DNA of 64,000 nt from Thermaceae bacterium. Its GTDB lineage: Bacteria; Deinococcota; Deinococci; Deinococcales; Marinithermaceae. Location of the stretch: assembly GCA_026985615.1 (NCBI GenBank), contig JALSQD010000076.1, positions 1 through 64,000 on the forward strand, in the 5' to 3' direction. Below, piece by piece: positions 14,858-25,499 of this stretch; the stretch's first letter is position 1; each line of letters begins with the position of its first letter. Both the position numbers and the translations under genes were made by a program. The notes beneath the pieces are model-generated. The model was not told where the DNA came from and searched no databases. It was given only the letters and a program-made list of their open reading frames with translations.

Positions 14858-14888
14858 CGGACGCCGCGACCCGTGGTCGCGGCGTCCG
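14858..14888 (+). terminator. 14-bp perfect hairpin between tlpA-like and ggt
   Basis: Bases 14858-14871 pair perfectly with 14875-14888 around a CGT loop. TATGAT, the -10 of the next gene, begins at the next base, so a terminator-like stem and a promoter are fused with no spacer. There is no T-run. Confidence 0.6.
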
Positions 14889-14894
14889 TATGAT
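14889..14894 (+). promoter_or_regulatory. -10 box of leaderless ggt promoter
   Basis: TATGAT, then six bases, then the ATG at 14901. The -35 position would fall in the preceding hairpin. Confidence 0.65.
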
Positions 14895-14900
14895 GGGCCC

Positions 14901-16493
14901 ATGGATCCGCTCCGTTACCCTTACCCTTCCCGGCGGCACGTCCTCATGGGCCCCGAAGGGGCCGTGGCCACCTCGCAGCCGCTCGCGGCCAGCGCCGGGC
15001 TGGCCATGCTCCAGCACGGCGGCAGCGCGGTGGACGCGGCCGTGGCCATGGCCGCGGCGCTGGTGGTGGTCGAGCCCACCTCCAACGGGCTGGGTTCCGA
15101 CGCCTTCGCCATCGTCTCCGACGGCGAGCGCCTCCACGGCCTCAACGCCTCCGGCCCGAGCCCGGCGGGCCTCGACCCCGCGCCCTGGTTCGAGGCGGGA
15201 CGGGTGCCCCGGCGCGGCTGGGGGTCGGTCACGGTCCCGGGCGCGGTGGCGGCGTGGGCGGAGCTGCACGCGCGCTGGGGCCGGCTCGACTGGGCCGAGC
15301 TGCTGGCCCCGGCCATCCGCTACGCCGAGGAAGGGTTTCCGGTCTCGCCGGTGACGGCGCGCGCCTGGGTGCGCGCGGCGCGGGTCTACGCCGAGGAGGG
15401 CGACGCGGCCTCGGCCTACTTTCGCGAGGTCTTCTTTCCCGGCGGGCGGGCGCCGCGTCCCGGAGAGCGCTGGCGCAACCCCGACCTGGCGGCGAGCCTG
15501 CGGCGGATCGCCGAGGAGGGCGCCGCCTGGTTCTACCGCGGCGGCTTCGCCGATGCGCTTGAGGCCTTTGCTCGCGCGAGCGGCGGGGCGATGCGCGCCG
15601 GGGACCTAGCGGCGTTCGTCCCGGAGTGGGTCGAGCCGATGTGCCTCGACTACGGCGGCCTCGAAGTCTATGAGCTACCGCCCAACGGTCAGGGCGTCGC
15701 GGCGCTCCTGGCGCTCGCCATCTTGCGCGAGCTGCCCCTCGCCGAGCAGCCGCGCGAGACGGTGGAGGCCTACCACCTGCAGATCGAGGCGATGAAGCTC
15801 GCCTTCGCCGAGGCGCAGGCGCACGTGGCCGACCCGCGCAGCATGCGGGTGGAGCCCCGGGCGCTACTTGCGCCCGATCTCGTGTGCGCCCTTGCCGCCC
15901 GCGTCGGCCGCGAGGCACTATCGCAGCCTGCGAGCCGCCTGCCCGCGGGCGGGACCGTCTACCTAGCCGCGGCGCGGGGCGGGGCCTCGGTGAGCTTCAT
16001 CCAGTCGAACTACATGGGTTTCGGCGCGGGCGTGGCGGTGCCCGGGACGGGGGCGGCCTTGCAGAACCGCGGCGCGGGCTTTGCTGCCGATCCCGCCCAC
16101 CCCAACGCCGCCGCGCCCGGAAAACGCCCATACCACACGATTATCCCGGGCTACCTCGGCCAGGGCGGGCGGCCGCTGGGGCCCTTCGGGCTCATGGGCG
16201 GCTTCATGCAGCCGCAGGGGCACGTTCAGCTGGTGGTCAACATGACGGTCTACGGGATGAACCCACAGGCGGCGCTCGATGCGCCCCGCTGGCAGGTGCA
16301 CGAGTCTGGCGAGGTCTGGCTTGAGCCCGGCGTACCTGCCGACGTGGCCCAGGGCCTGGTCGAGCGTGGCCACCGGGTGCGCGTCGTTCCCGACCCCTCC
16401 GCCTTCGGGCGCGGCCAGGTGCTGCTGCACCGCGACGGGGCGTGGTGGGCCGCCAGCGAGCCGCGCGCCGACGGCCAGGCTCAGGTCTTCTGA
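14901..16493 (+). CDS. gamma-glutamyltransferase family protein (YwrD-like)
   Basis: 530 residues. The Ntn-hydrolase fold is shown by the N-terminal segment AVATSQPLAASAGLAMLQHGGSAVDAAVAMA and the predicted autocleavage Thr352 in AGGTVYLAAA, followed by SFIQSNYMGFG and PYHTIIP. It would transfer or hydrolyse gamma-glutamyl groups of glutathione-like compounds; since these bacteria use bacillithiol rather than glutathione, the natural substrate is unclear. There is no obvious signal peptide, so a cytoplasmic enzyme of the YwrD type is likely. The 3' end overlaps the convergent FAD oxidoreductase gene by 13 bp. Confidence 0.9.
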   Translation: MDPLRYPYPSRRHVLMGPEGAVATSQPLAASAGLAMLQHGGSAVDAAVAMAAALVVVEPTSNGLGSDAFAIVSDGERLHGLNASGPSPAGLDPAPWFEAGRVPRRGWGSVTVPGAVAAWAELHARWGRLDWAELLAPAIRYAEEGFPVSPVTARAWVRAARVYAEEGDAASAYFREVFFPGGRAPRPGERWRNPDLAASLRRIAEEGAAWFYRGGFADALEAFARASGGAMRAGDLAAFVPEWVEPMCLDYGGLEVYELPPNGQGVAALLALAILRELPLAEQPRETVEAYHLQIEAMKLAFAEAQAHVADPRSMRVEPRALLAPDLVCALAARVGREALSQPASRLPAGGTVYLAAARGGASVSFIQSNYMGFGAGVAVPGTGAALQNRGAGFAADPAHPNAAAPGKRPYHTIIPGYLGQGGRPLGPFGLMGGFMQPQGHVQLVVNMTVYGMNPQAALDAPRWQVHESGEVWLEPGVPADVAQGLVERGHRVRVVPDPSAFGRGQVLLHRDGAWWAASEPRADGQAQVF

Positions 16494-17356
16494 ACCTCCC
16501 GCGCCAGCTCGCGGGCGTAGAGCGGGGCCAGCAGGAAGGCGGTCGAGCCGAAGCCGCCGAAGACCCAGCCGCCCTCGCGGCCGTGGACGAAGCGGCCATC
16601 GAGCCGCCAGCGCACCCCGCTCCAGGCCCCCCAGACGCGGGGCGCGTAGCCCAGCAGGGCGCGGGCCTGCTTCAGGATCCAGGCCGCCTCGCCGTGGCGG
16701 AGTACATGCGGGCGGTAGTGGGCTTCGTGGGGCAGGTAGGAGCCGCCCAGGGCGTGGCCGGCGGCGTAGATGCCCTGGGCACGCGCGGCCGGAAAGCCTT
16801 CTACCGTGAGGAGCTGGCTGCCCGCGGTGAAGCGTCCGCTGAGGCCGCTCAGCGCCGCGCCTTCCGCCCCCGCGGCCCAGACGACCCGCCGCGCTTCGAG
16901 GCGTTCGCCGCTTGCGAGCCAGAGCTCGCCCGTCCGCCAAGTCGCCACCCGCGCGACCCGCAGCCGCCGCCCCGCTGCCAGCGAGCGCAAAAGCGGCCGC
17001 GCTTCCAGCCAGAAGGCCTCGGGCAGCTCCACGCCCGCCTCGCACCAGACGTGGGCCACCCCCTTGCCGCGCAGGTTCTTCTGCCACTTGGCGCGCAGGG
17101 CTTCGGGTACGGGACGCCAGAGGCCGCGGTGGAGCTCGGCGTGCGCGCCGTAGAGGCGCGCGGCCTCCGCCAGCGCCTCTACGGCCCTGGCCACGACCAC
17201 GCCGCGCTTGCCGCGCACTGGGTTGACCATGGCGTAGGGGAGCCCGCCCAGGCCGGGCGGGCGCGCGGCGATCCAGCCCACCTCCGCGCCGGTGCGTTCG
17301 AGCGCGTGCACCGCGACCGCTCCGGTGATGCCCGCGCCGACGACCCAGACGTCCAT
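16481..17356 (-). CDS. FAD-dependent oxidoreductase (DAO family)
   Basis: 291 residues. The N-terminal dinucleotide fold is WVVGAGITGAVAVHALE, and the C-terminal FGGFGSTAFLLAPLYA is the usual second FAD-contact of DAO-type amine oxidases. The substrate domain is short compared with glycine oxidase (about 370), so this is a compact, unassigned member; it resembles the oxidase half of MnmC only in general fold. It starts 3 bp after a small membrane protein gene, in the miaB operon. Confidence 0.8.
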   Translation of the reverse strand: MDVWVVGAGITGAVAVHALERTGAEVGWIAARPPGLGGLPYAMVNPVRGKRGVVVARAVEALAEAARLYGAHAELHRGLWRPVPEALRAKWQKNLRGKGVAHVWCEAGVELPEAFWLEARPLLRSLAAGRRLRVARVATWRTGELWLASGERLEARRVVWAAGAEGAALSGLSGRFTAGSQLLTVEGFPAARAQGIYAAGHALGGSYLPHEAHYRPHVLRHGEAAWILKQARALLGYAPRVWGAWSGVRWRLDGRFVHGREGGWVFGGFGSTAFLLAPLYARELAREVQKT

Positions 17357-17359
17357 AGC

Positions 17360-17779
17360 CTAGCGTTCGAAGTGGTAGAGCGCCCCGTCGCGCCGGCAGA
17401 GCCCCCGCTCCTCGAGCGCGGTGAGGGCGGCGCGGGCGGTGTCGGGGTCGGCGCCGGCGGCGACGAGGTCGTCAAGCTCCAGCACCCCGCCCCGGCGCCA
17501 GGCCAGCTTGAGGGCGAGCCGTTCGGTTGCGCCCAGGCCCATGCCGCCCAGGACGAGGTTGCGGTTCCAGCGCCCCGTGGCCGCGCCCAGCGCCACGCCG
17601 GCGATCCAGGCCGCGACCGCGTGGCCGCTGGCGAACCAGACGACGGTGAGCCCGAAGACGTAGGCCGTGCCCACCAGCACCGCCTGCACCGGGTCCCAGG
17701 CGCGGCGGGGGGCGCTCACGGCGTAGGCCAGTACCGCGCCCAGGCCCACGAGCAGCCAGCCGAGCGCGAAGGCGCTCAC
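17360..17779 (-). CDS. membrane protein with C-terminal winged-helix-like domain
   Basis: 139 residues. Residues about 4-20, 31-48 and 51-66 are hydrophobic, giving two or three membrane segments. Residues about 80-139 ([37 protein letters not shown]) look like a winged-helix fold: helices followed by a beta wing. The family is not recognised. The start is a GTG whose bases overlap the miaB stop (GTGA), giving translational coupling. A longer frame extending to 19186 is only the antisense shadow of miaB. Confidence 0.75.
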   Translation of the reverse strand: MSAFALGWLLVGLGAVLAYAVSAPRRAWDPVQAVLVGTAYVFGLTVVWFASGHAVAAWIAGVALGAATGRWNRNLVLGGMGLGATERLALKLAWRRGGVLELDDLVAAGADPDTARAALTALEERGLCRRDGALYHFER

Positions 17780-19104
17780 GGGTTCACGCTCCCTGCGAGC
17801 GCGGGCTCGAGCACCTTGCCGAAAAGCATGTGCGGGCTGGCCTCCTCGATGCGGGCGCGGTAGAGGCCCGGACCCGCCACCTCGGCTGCGGGCAGCAGGA
17901 CGGGGTGGTTGCTCTGGTCGTGGCCCAGGGCCCAATGCTCCTCCTTGGCCGGACCGCGCACGAGCACCTCGACCTCGCGGCCGATCCAGGCCCGGTTGCG
18001 TTCCAGGCTCCAGTGCTTCTGCTTCTCGATGAGCCGCTCGAGCCGCTCGATCTTGACCTCGCGCGGGAGGTCTTCGAAACGCTCGTAGCTGGGCGTGCCC
18101 GGCCGTGCCGAGTAGGCGAACATGTAGGCGGCGTCGAAGCCCACCTCGTCGTAGAGGTCGAGGGTCTGCTGGAAGTCCTCCTCGGTCTCGCCGGGGAAGC
18201 CGACGATGATGTCGGTGGTGAGCACCAAGTCGGGCAGCGCCTCGCGCAGCCGCGCCACCCGCTCCAGGTAGTAGTCGCGCCGGTACTCGCGCGCCATGCG
18301 CCTCAGGACGCGGTCGGAGCCCGACTGCACCGGCAGGTGCACGTACTGGCCCACCGCCGGGGTCTCGGCGATGGCCTCGATGATGCGGTCGGAGAAGTTC
18401 ATGGGGTGGCTGGTGACGAAGCGCAGGCGCCGCACCCCCAGCGCCGCCACCTGGCGGATGAGGTCGGCGAAGTCGGGGTAGCTGGGGTCGTCCTTGCCGT
18501 AGGAGTTGACGTTCTGGCCCAGCAGGGTGATCTCGACCACGCCCGCCGCCACCAGCTGCTCCACCTCGCGCAGCACCAGCTCGGGGTGGCGGCTCACCTC
18601 GGGCCCGCGCGTGCGCGGCACCACGCAGTAGGTGCAGTGGTGGTCGCAGCCGCGGATGAGGGTTACGTAGGCGCTGAGCGTCCCCTCCGGCGGGGGCGGC
18701 ACCACCTCGTCGAGCTCGGGGTAGAAGCCCACGTCCCAGAAGGGCTCGAGCTTCTCCAGCGCCTCGCCGATCTTGTGGATGGCACCCGCGCCCAGCAGCA
18801 CGTCCACCCTGAAGTCGCGGGCGATCGCCTGCCCCTCCTCCAGGCTGGCCAGGCAGCCCATCATCCCGATGACGAAGCGCCCTCCGCGCCGCTGCTTTTC
18901 CTTGCGCAGCTGGCCGAGCAAGCTCTTCACTTTTTCCACCGGCTTGCCGCGCACCGCGCAGGTGTTGACCAGGACGAAGTTGGCCTCCTCCACGGTCTCC
19001 ACGAAGTGTGCGCCGCGGGCCGCCAGCTCGCTGGCCACCAGGTGCGAGTCGTACTCGTTCATCTGGCAGCCGTAGGTAATGATTTTGACGCGAAGATCGT
19101 CCAC
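17776..19104 (-). CDS. miaB: tRNA-2-methylthio-N6-dimethylallyladenosine synthase
   Basis: 442 residues. This radical-SAM methylthiotransferase adds a 2-methylthio group to i6A37 of tRNAs. The N-terminal UPF0004 domain holds C13, C49 and C83 for the auxiliary 4Fe-4S cluster. The radical-SAM motif [10 protein letters not shown] gives C153, C157 and C160. A TRAM-like C-terminal segment (about 375-435) follows. The start is GTG 19104 with GGAGG four bases upstream. It heads an operon with the membrane/winged-helix gene and the FAD oxidoreductase. Confidence 0.96.
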   Translation of the reverse strand: MDDLRVKIITYGCQMNEYDSHLVASELAARGAHFVETVEEANFVLVNTCAVRGKPVEKVKSLLGQLRKEKQRRGGRFVIGMMGCLASLEEGQAIARDFRVDVLLGAGAIHKIGEALEKLEPFWDVGFYPELDEVVPPPPEGTLSAYVTLIRGCDHHCTYCVVPRTRGPEVSRHPELVLREVEQLVAAGVVEITLLGQNVNSYGKDDPSYPDFADLIRQVAALGVRRLRFVTSHPMNFSDRIIEAIAETPAVGQYVHLPVQSGSDRVLRRMAREYRRDYYLERVARLREALPDLVLTTDIIVGFPGETEEDFQQTLDLYDEVGFDAAYMFAYSARPGTPSYERFEDLPREVKIERLERLIEKQKHWSLERNRAWIGREVEVLVRGPAKEEHWALGHDQSNHPVLLPAAEVAGPGLYRARIEEASPHMLFGKVLEPALAGSVNP

Positions 19105-19163
19105 GGTTCCTCCAGGGAGGGCCGGGGGGATCCCGGGTCCCTGCCGAACTCAGGGTAGCACGC

Positions 19164-21671
19164 TCACGCCCAGCGCACGAAGGCAACCTCGTAGGGGTGG
19201 GCGAAGTCGGGGTGCTGCGCGGAGAGCCGCACGCCGTAGGCGTAGCTGCCCGGGCGCTCGGGGCGGTAGGTGAGGCGGTAGTGCAGCCGCCCGTTCGCGC
19301 CTTCCGCGGGCTCGAAGGGAACCTGGAAGAGCGGCCCCCGGCGGCTGCGCCGGAGCACTAGCTCAAGCCTCAGGTGCTCGGGCGCCAGCCCCGCCGGGTC
19401 CACCCAGGCCTCGATCTCGAGCGCCTTGCCGTTGAGCCGCAGGTCGCCGGGCGCCTCGACCTTGAGCCGCACCTGCGGCCAGCGTTCGGCCACCGCGGCC
19501 TTCCAGCGCGCTAGCTTGCGCGCGGCCGCGAACTCCTCCGCCCGCAGCTTCTCGCCGTGCCGCTCGGCCGGGAGGTAGTAGCGGTCCAGGTACTCGCGCA
19601 CCATCCGCTCGGCCGAGAAGCGCGCGCCGGCGGTGCGGATGCTGTGGCGCACGCGGGCGAGCCAGCCGGTGGGGATGCCAGCGGCGTCGCGGGCGTAGAA
19701 GAGCGGCAGGATCTCGTGCTCGAGGGTGTCGTAGAGGCTGGCAGCGTCGGCGGCGTCCTGGGCGGCGAGCGAGTCGTACTCGCGCTCGGTGCCGATGGCC
19801 CAGCCGTTCTGGCCGTCGTAGGCCTCGGCCCACCAGCCGTCGAGGACGCTGAAGTTGACCCCACCGTTGAGCGCCGACTTCATCCCCGAGGTGCCGGAGG
19901 CCTCCATGGGCCGGCGCGGGGTGTTGAGCCAGAGGTCGGCGCCGAAGACCAGGGTGCGCGCCAGGGCGATGTCGTAGTCCTCGAGCACCAGGATGCGGTC
20001 CTCGAGCTCGAGCTCCCGCACCAGGCGCACGATCTTTTGGATCATCGCCTTGCCGGGCTCGTCTTTGGGGTGGGCCTTGCCCGCGAAGACGATCTGGATG
20101 GGGTAGGGGCCGTTCACGATCGACTTGAGCCGCTCCGGGTCATGGAAGAGGAGGTCGGCGCGCTTGTAGGTGGCGAAGCGGCGCGCGAAGACAACGGTGA
20201 GGGTGCCAGGGTCGAGGGCGCGCTCCGCCGCCCGCAGCCGCGCCGGCGGCTCGCCCGCCCGCAACCGCTGCTCGCGCAGGCGTGCGCGCACGTCGCGGAT
20301 GAGGGCTTCGCGCAGGGCGCGCCGGGCCGCCCAGAGCTCGCCCGCGGGCAGCGCGTCCACGTCCCAGTGCTCGGGCCGGCGCAGCTCGCCCATCCAGCCC
20401 TCGGGAAAGTAGCGCTCGTAGAGGTCGCGCAGGGAGGGGGCGAGCCAGGTCCAGGTGTGCACCCCGTTGGTCACGTGGCCGATGGGCACCTCCTCCGACT
20501 CGAGCCCGGACCAGAGGTGCTGGAACATCTTGCGCGAAACCTCGCCGTGCAGCCGCGAGACGCCACCGGCGAAGCGGCTGGTCTTGAGGGCGAGGACCGA
20601 CATCGAGAAGACGGCGTGTCCGTCGCGGTCCTCACGCGCGAGCGTCAGGAAGCGCTCGCGGCTGATGCCGAGCCGGTCCCACCAGCCCTGGAGATGGTGG
20701 GCAACCTGGTCGAAGCTGAAGACGTCGTGCCCGGCGGGCACGGGGGTGTGGGTGGTGAAGATGGTGTCGGCGGCCACGGCCTCGAGCGCGGTCTCGAAGG
20801 CGAGCCCCCGCGCCACGTACTCGCGGATGCGCTCGAGCGCGATGAAGGCGGAATGCCCCTCGTTCATGTGCCACACCTTGGGCTCCACGCCGAGGGCGCG
20901 CAAGAGCCGCACCCCGCCGATGCCGAGGACGATCTCCTGGCGGATGCGCATCCCGGGCTCGGCGTTGTAGAGCTCGGCGGTGATCTCGCGGTCGGCGGGG
21001 TCGTTTTCGGGGAGGTCGGTGCTCATTAGGTAGACGGGTACGGTGCCCACCTGCACCTGGTAGGCGGTCACCGCCACCTTGCGCCCTTCGATCTCCATCA
21101 CTACCTTCACAGGCTTGCCGTCCTTGGCGCGCACCACCACGAGGGGCAGCTCCTCCGGACGCAAGACCTGGTGGTACTCGGTCTGCACCCCGTCGGGGGA
21201 GAGGTGCTGGTGGAAGTAGCCGCGGTGGTAGAAGATGCCCACGCCCACCAGGTCCACCCCCAGGTTGGAGGCGGCCTTGACGTGGTCGCCCGCGAGCACC
21301 CCGAGCCCGCCGGCGTAGATGGGCAGCGACTCGTGGAAGCCATACTCGGCCGAGAAGTAGGCGATCGTTCCGGTATCCAGGCGTGGGCGGCTCTTCAGGT
21401 GGGCGCGGAAGCTCTGGTGCACCGCCTCCACCGTGGCGACGTACTCCGGGTCCTCCGCCAGGTCGGCCAGCCGCTCGGGGTCGGCCTCGAGCAGCAGTTT
21501 GACCGGGTTGTGGCGGCAGGCCTCCCAGAGCGAGGGGTTGATCTTGCGGTAGAGTTCCTGGGCCGCAGGAGTCCAGCTCCACCACAACCAGACGTTGTAG
21601 GCCATCTCCTTGAGGGGAGCCAGGGGCTCGGGAAGTTCGGGCAGTTCGGTGATCCGTCCCAGGATGTTCAC
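19164..21671 (-). CDS. glgP: alpha-glucan (maltodextrin) phosphorylase
   Basis: 835 residues. This PLP enzyme releases glucose-1-phosphate from alpha-1,4-glucans with phosphate. It begins with the DUF3417-like domain found in Thermus/archaeal-type phosphorylases (MAYNVWLWWSW), then IAYFSAEYGFHESLPIYAGGLG. Late in the protein EASGTSGMKSALNGG supplies the PLP lysine, followed by a C-terminal beta-rich extension of about 100 residues. The start is GTG 21671 because GCAGGAGG lies four bases upstream; a frame opening 30 bases earlier lacks this. An extended -10 TGCTAGAAT is upstream. Confidence 0.94.
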   Translation of the reverse strand: MNILGRITELPELPEPLAPLKEMAYNVWLWWSWTPAAQELYRKINPSLWEACRHNPVKLLLEADPERLADLAEDPEYVATVEAVHQSFRAHLKSRPRLDTGTIAYFSAEYGFHESLPIYAGGLGVLAGDHVKAASNLGVDLVGVGIFYHRGYFHQHLSPDGVQTEYHQVLRPEELPLVVVRAKDGKPVKVVMEIEGRKVAVTAYQVQVGTVPVYLMSTDLPENDPADREITAELYNAEPGMRIRQEIVLGIGGVRLLRALGVEPKVWHMNEGHSAFIALERIREYVARGLAFETALEAVAADTIFTTHTPVPAGHDVFSFDQVAHHLQGWWDRLGISRERFLTLAREDRDGHAVFSMSVLALKTSRFAGGVSRLHGEVSRKMFQHLWSGLESEEVPIGHVTNGVHTWTWLAPSLRDLYERYFPEGWMGELRRPEHWDVDALPAGELWAARRALREALIRDVRARLREQRLRAGEPPARLRAAERALDPGTLTVVFARRFATYKRADLLFHDPERLKSIVNGPYPIQIVFAGKAHPKDEPGKAMIQKIVRLVRELELEDRILVLEDYDIALARTLVFGADLWLNTPRRPMEASGTSGMKSALNGGVNFSVLDGWWAEAYDGQNGWAIGTEREYDSLAAQDAADAASLYDTLEHEILPLFYARDAAGIPTGWLARVRHSIRTAGARFSAERMVREYLDRYYLPAERHGEKLRAEEFAAARKLARWKAAVAERWPQVRLKVEAPGDLRLNGKALEIEAWVDPAGLAPEHLRLELVLRRSRRGPLFQVPFEPAEGANGRLHYRLTYRPERPGSYAYGVRLSAQHPDFAHPYEVAFVRWA

Positions 21672-21691
21672 GTTGCCTCCTGCTGCGTAGG

Positions 21692-21700
21692 ATTCTAGCA
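21692..21700 (-). promoter_or_regulatory. extended -10 promoter of glucan phosphorylase
   Basis: Reverse-strand TGCTAGAAT fits TGnTAnnnT. A weak TTTCCA lies 17 bp further upstream. Confidence 0.5.
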
Positions 21701-21778
21701 CGCACGGCCCTGGTTGGAAACGCTACCAACCGGACAGATAGGGCGCTGTGGTAGGCTGAAGTCCCGGAGGGTGTGAAG

Positions 21779-23440
<1,662 letters not shown>

Positions 23441-23449
<9 letters not shown>

Positions 23450-24532
23450 CGTGTCGGCGAACTGTTTGGCGGTTCTTCCGGAAAAACCATGGGCGGCCCG
23501 CGCGAAGCGCAGGGCCGCCTCGCGCGTGGCCTCGTCGAGTTCGCTTTGACCCAGGTGCCGGGCGACAGCGCTCAGGTAGAGCCGCTGGTCGAATGGGGGG
23601 AAGGTGAGGTGCAGCCCGAAGCGGTCGGCCAGCGCCAGCTTTTCCTGCGCCGCGTCCCAGGCTCCGGGCTCCGCGCCGGGGTCGGGCCGGTCGCTCCCGC
23701 CCTCGCGCACCAGGTTCTTGCGGTTCGAGGTGGCGATCCAGAGCGCGTTTTCGGGCATGGCCCAGAGCGCGCCGTCGAGCAGGGTCTTGAGCTTGCGCCA
23801 GCCGGGGTCGTCGGCGCCGTAGGTGAGGTCGTCGAGGTAGAGGACGAAGCGCTGGGGCAGGTCGCGCAGCTCGTCCAGGAGCGCGGGCAGGGCCTCGAGT
23901 CCTTCGGGCAGGACCTCCACCAGGCGCAGCCCCCGCTCGCCGTAGCGCACCCGCAAGGCCTTGACCGCGGTGGACTTGCCGGTGCCGCGCGCGCCATAGA
24001 GGAGGGTGGGCAGCGCCGGCCGTCCCGCCAAAAAGCGCTCCACGTTCTCGTGCAGCGCCTCGAGCTGGGGCTCGTAGCCCACCAGCACGGCCTCGTCGCT
24101 GGGCTCGGGATGGCGCACGGGCTCGAGCGTCCCGTTCCAGACGAAGGCTGTATGCAGGCTGAAGGGCGCGTGGCCGTAGCGCCGGTAGAGCTCTACCAGG
24201 TCTTCGGCGTCGCCGCGTTCCAGCACCGCCAGCGCCGCCCACTCGGCCTCGCCCGCCTCGTGGCAGCCCATGTCGGAGAGAGCGTGTTCGTCTTGCAGCC
24301 GCTGGCGCCAGGCGCGCAGGCGGCCCAGGTCTTCCGCCACGAGCCGCAGCAGCCCCGCCGGCGTGCCCTCGAGGAAGCGCCGCGCGAGCGGCCGTGCCTC
24401 CAGGAGCGCGCGGGCGAGCCGCCACCCCCACGGTTCACCGTGGGGCAGGGGCTCTTCGAGCAAGGCCTGGACGGGGTCGGGGCCCAGCAGGGCCGGGGGC
24501 AGGGGGACGAGGCGGGGAGGCTCGGGCGCCAT
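23441..24532 (-). CDS. DUF815-family AAA ATPase
   Basis: 363 residues. The C-terminal half is an AAA core: Walker A YGARGTGKST (about 179-188), Walker B FVLYLDDL (229-236), and the sensor segment WIATSNRKNLV. The N-terminal 150 residues are helical and specific to this family. Members are stand-alone ATPases of unknown role. The start lies six bases after a TAAAAT box that itself directly follows the tRNA-Lys terminator, so it has its own leaderless promoter. The 3' end overlaps pyrG. Confidence 0.88.
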
Positions 24533-24538
24533 GCGCCC

Positions 24539-24544
24539 ATTTTA
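24539..24544 (-). promoter_or_regulatory. -10 box of leaderless DUF815 ATPase promoter
   Basis: Reverse-strand TAAAAT, six bases before the ATG at 24532 and seven bases after the T-run of the tRNA terminator. Confidence 0.65.
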
Positions 24545-24550
24545 GGCTAG

Positions 24551-24575
24551 AAAAAAAGCGCCTCCGCAGAGGCGC
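24551..24575 (-). terminator. rho-independent terminator of tRNA-Lys
   Basis: On the reverse strand GCGCCTC pairs with GAGGCGC around a TGCG loop, followed by seven T. Confidence 0.9.
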
Positions 24576-24579
24576 GGGC

Positions 24580-24655
24580 TGGTGGGCCGTGTAGGACTCG
24601 AACCTACAACCAACCGATTAAGAGTCGGTGGCTCTACCAATTGAGCTAACGGCCC
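24580..24655 (-). tRNA. tRNA-Lys (anticodon CTT)
   Basis: A full cloverleaf is readable on the reverse strand: 7-bp acceptor stem (GGGCCGT/ACGGCCC), D-arm GCTC/GAGC, anticodon stem ACCGA/TCGGT with loop CTCTTAA (anticodon CTT), T-arm GTAGG-TTCGAGT-CCTAC, discriminator A and an encoded CCA. The body is 73 nt, 76 with CCA. A TAGAGT box lies about 15 nt upstream. Confidence 0.97.
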
Positions 24656-24722
24656 AAGGCCAAGGAACACTCTAGCCCGAAAAGGAAGGTTCGTCAAGCG
24701 GCGCACGCCCCTGACGCAATTT

Positions 24723-24753
24723 CAAGGCCTCGCGCGGTTAGCGCGAGGCCTTG
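24723..24753 (-). terminator. 13-bp hairpin after sodA
   Basis: CAAGGCCTCGCGC and GCGCGAGGCCTTG pair perfectly around a 5-nt loop, just beyond the sodA stop. AAATTG follows on the transcribed strand. Confidence 0.75.
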
Positions 24754-24766
24754 ACGTCTGCTTGGC

Positions 24767-25384
24767 TTAGCGGGCCCGGGCGAACTTTTCGGCGACGACG
24801 TCGAAGTTCACCACGTTCCAGAAGGCCGCGATGTAGTCCGGGCGGCGGTTCTGGTACTTGAGGTAGTAGGCGTGTTCCCAGACATCAAGCCCGAGGATGG
24901 GGGTGAGCCCCTGCATCACCGGGTTGTCCTGGTTGGGGGTGGAGAGGACGTGCAGCTTGCCCCAGGGGTCGAGCGCCAACCAGGCCCAGCCGGAGCCGAA
25001 GCGGGTGGCCGCGGCCTTGCTGAAGACGTCTTTGAACTTGTCGAAGGAACCAAAGGTTTCATCAATGGCCTTGGCCAGCTCGCCGCCGGGGGTGTTCGAG
25101 CCACCGGGGGCGATGACCTCCCAGAAGAGGCTGTGATTGAGGTGGCCGCCGCCGTTGTTTCGCACGGCGGTCTGGATTTCCGCGGGTAGCGCGGACAGGT
25201 GGGTCAGCAGCTCCTCCACGCTCGCGCCGTGCAGGTAGGCGTGGCCTTCCAGGGCCTTGTTGAGGTTGTTCACGTACCCGCCGTGGTGCTTGGTGTGGTG
25301 GATCTCCATCGTGCGGGCGTCGATGTGGGGTTCCAGAGCGTCGTAACTGTAACCGAGTTTAGGCAGTTCAAAAGGATACGGCAT
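24767..25384 (-). CDS. sodA: manganese/iron superoxide dismutase
   Basis: 205 residues, close to E. coli SodA in length. It dismutates superoxide in the cytoplasm. Metal ligands by alignment to the family are H29 (MEIHHTKHH), H84 (HLNHSLFW), D167 and H171 (DVWEHAYY). The segment NQDNPV and the overall sequence favour the Mn form, though Fe/cambialistic use cannot be excluded. The start is ATG 25384 with GGGAGGAAG upstream; the in-frame ATG 18 bases earlier lacks a Shine-Dalgarno. A clear promoter and flanking hairpins make this a stand-alone unit. Confidence 0.96.
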   Translation of the reverse strand: MPYPFELPKLGYSYDALEPHIDARTMEIHHTKHHGGYVNNLNKALEGHAYLHGASVEELLTHLSALPAEIQTAVRNNGGGHLNHSLFWEVIAPGGSNTPGGELAKAIDETFGSFDKFKDVFSKAAATRFGSGWAWLALDPWGKLHVLSTPNQDNPVMQGLTPILGLDVWEHAYYLKYQNRRPDYIAAFWNVVNFDVVAEKFARAR

Positions 25385-25424
25385 GATCTTCCTCCCTCTC
25401 ATGCGCAGGGCGCATCCTCAACAT

Positions 25425-25452
25425 ACTTTACCTACGCGGTCGGATTTGTCAA
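25425..25452 (-). promoter_or_regulatory. sodA promoter (-35/-10)
   Basis: Reverse-strand TTGACA (25447-25452), a 16-bp spacer, then TAAAGT (25425-25430). The -35 lies directly beside the fumC terminator hairpin. Confidence 0.75.
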
Positions 25453-25454
25453 AT

Positions 25455-25486
25455 GCTCGGGTCCGCGGCTTGCCGCGGACCCGAGC
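25455..25486 (-). terminator. 14-bp hairpin after fumC
   Basis: Bases 25455-25468 pair perfectly with 25473-25486 around CTTG. On the reverse strand ATTTGACA, holding the sodA -35, follows at once. Confidence 0.7.
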
Positions 25487-25499
25487 CGTGTCCTAACCC

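Noticed and set aside
17780..19186. Upstream extension of the small membrane protein to 608 codons
   Set aside because: It runs through miaB in another frame. The GTG overlapping the miaB stop is a natural start.
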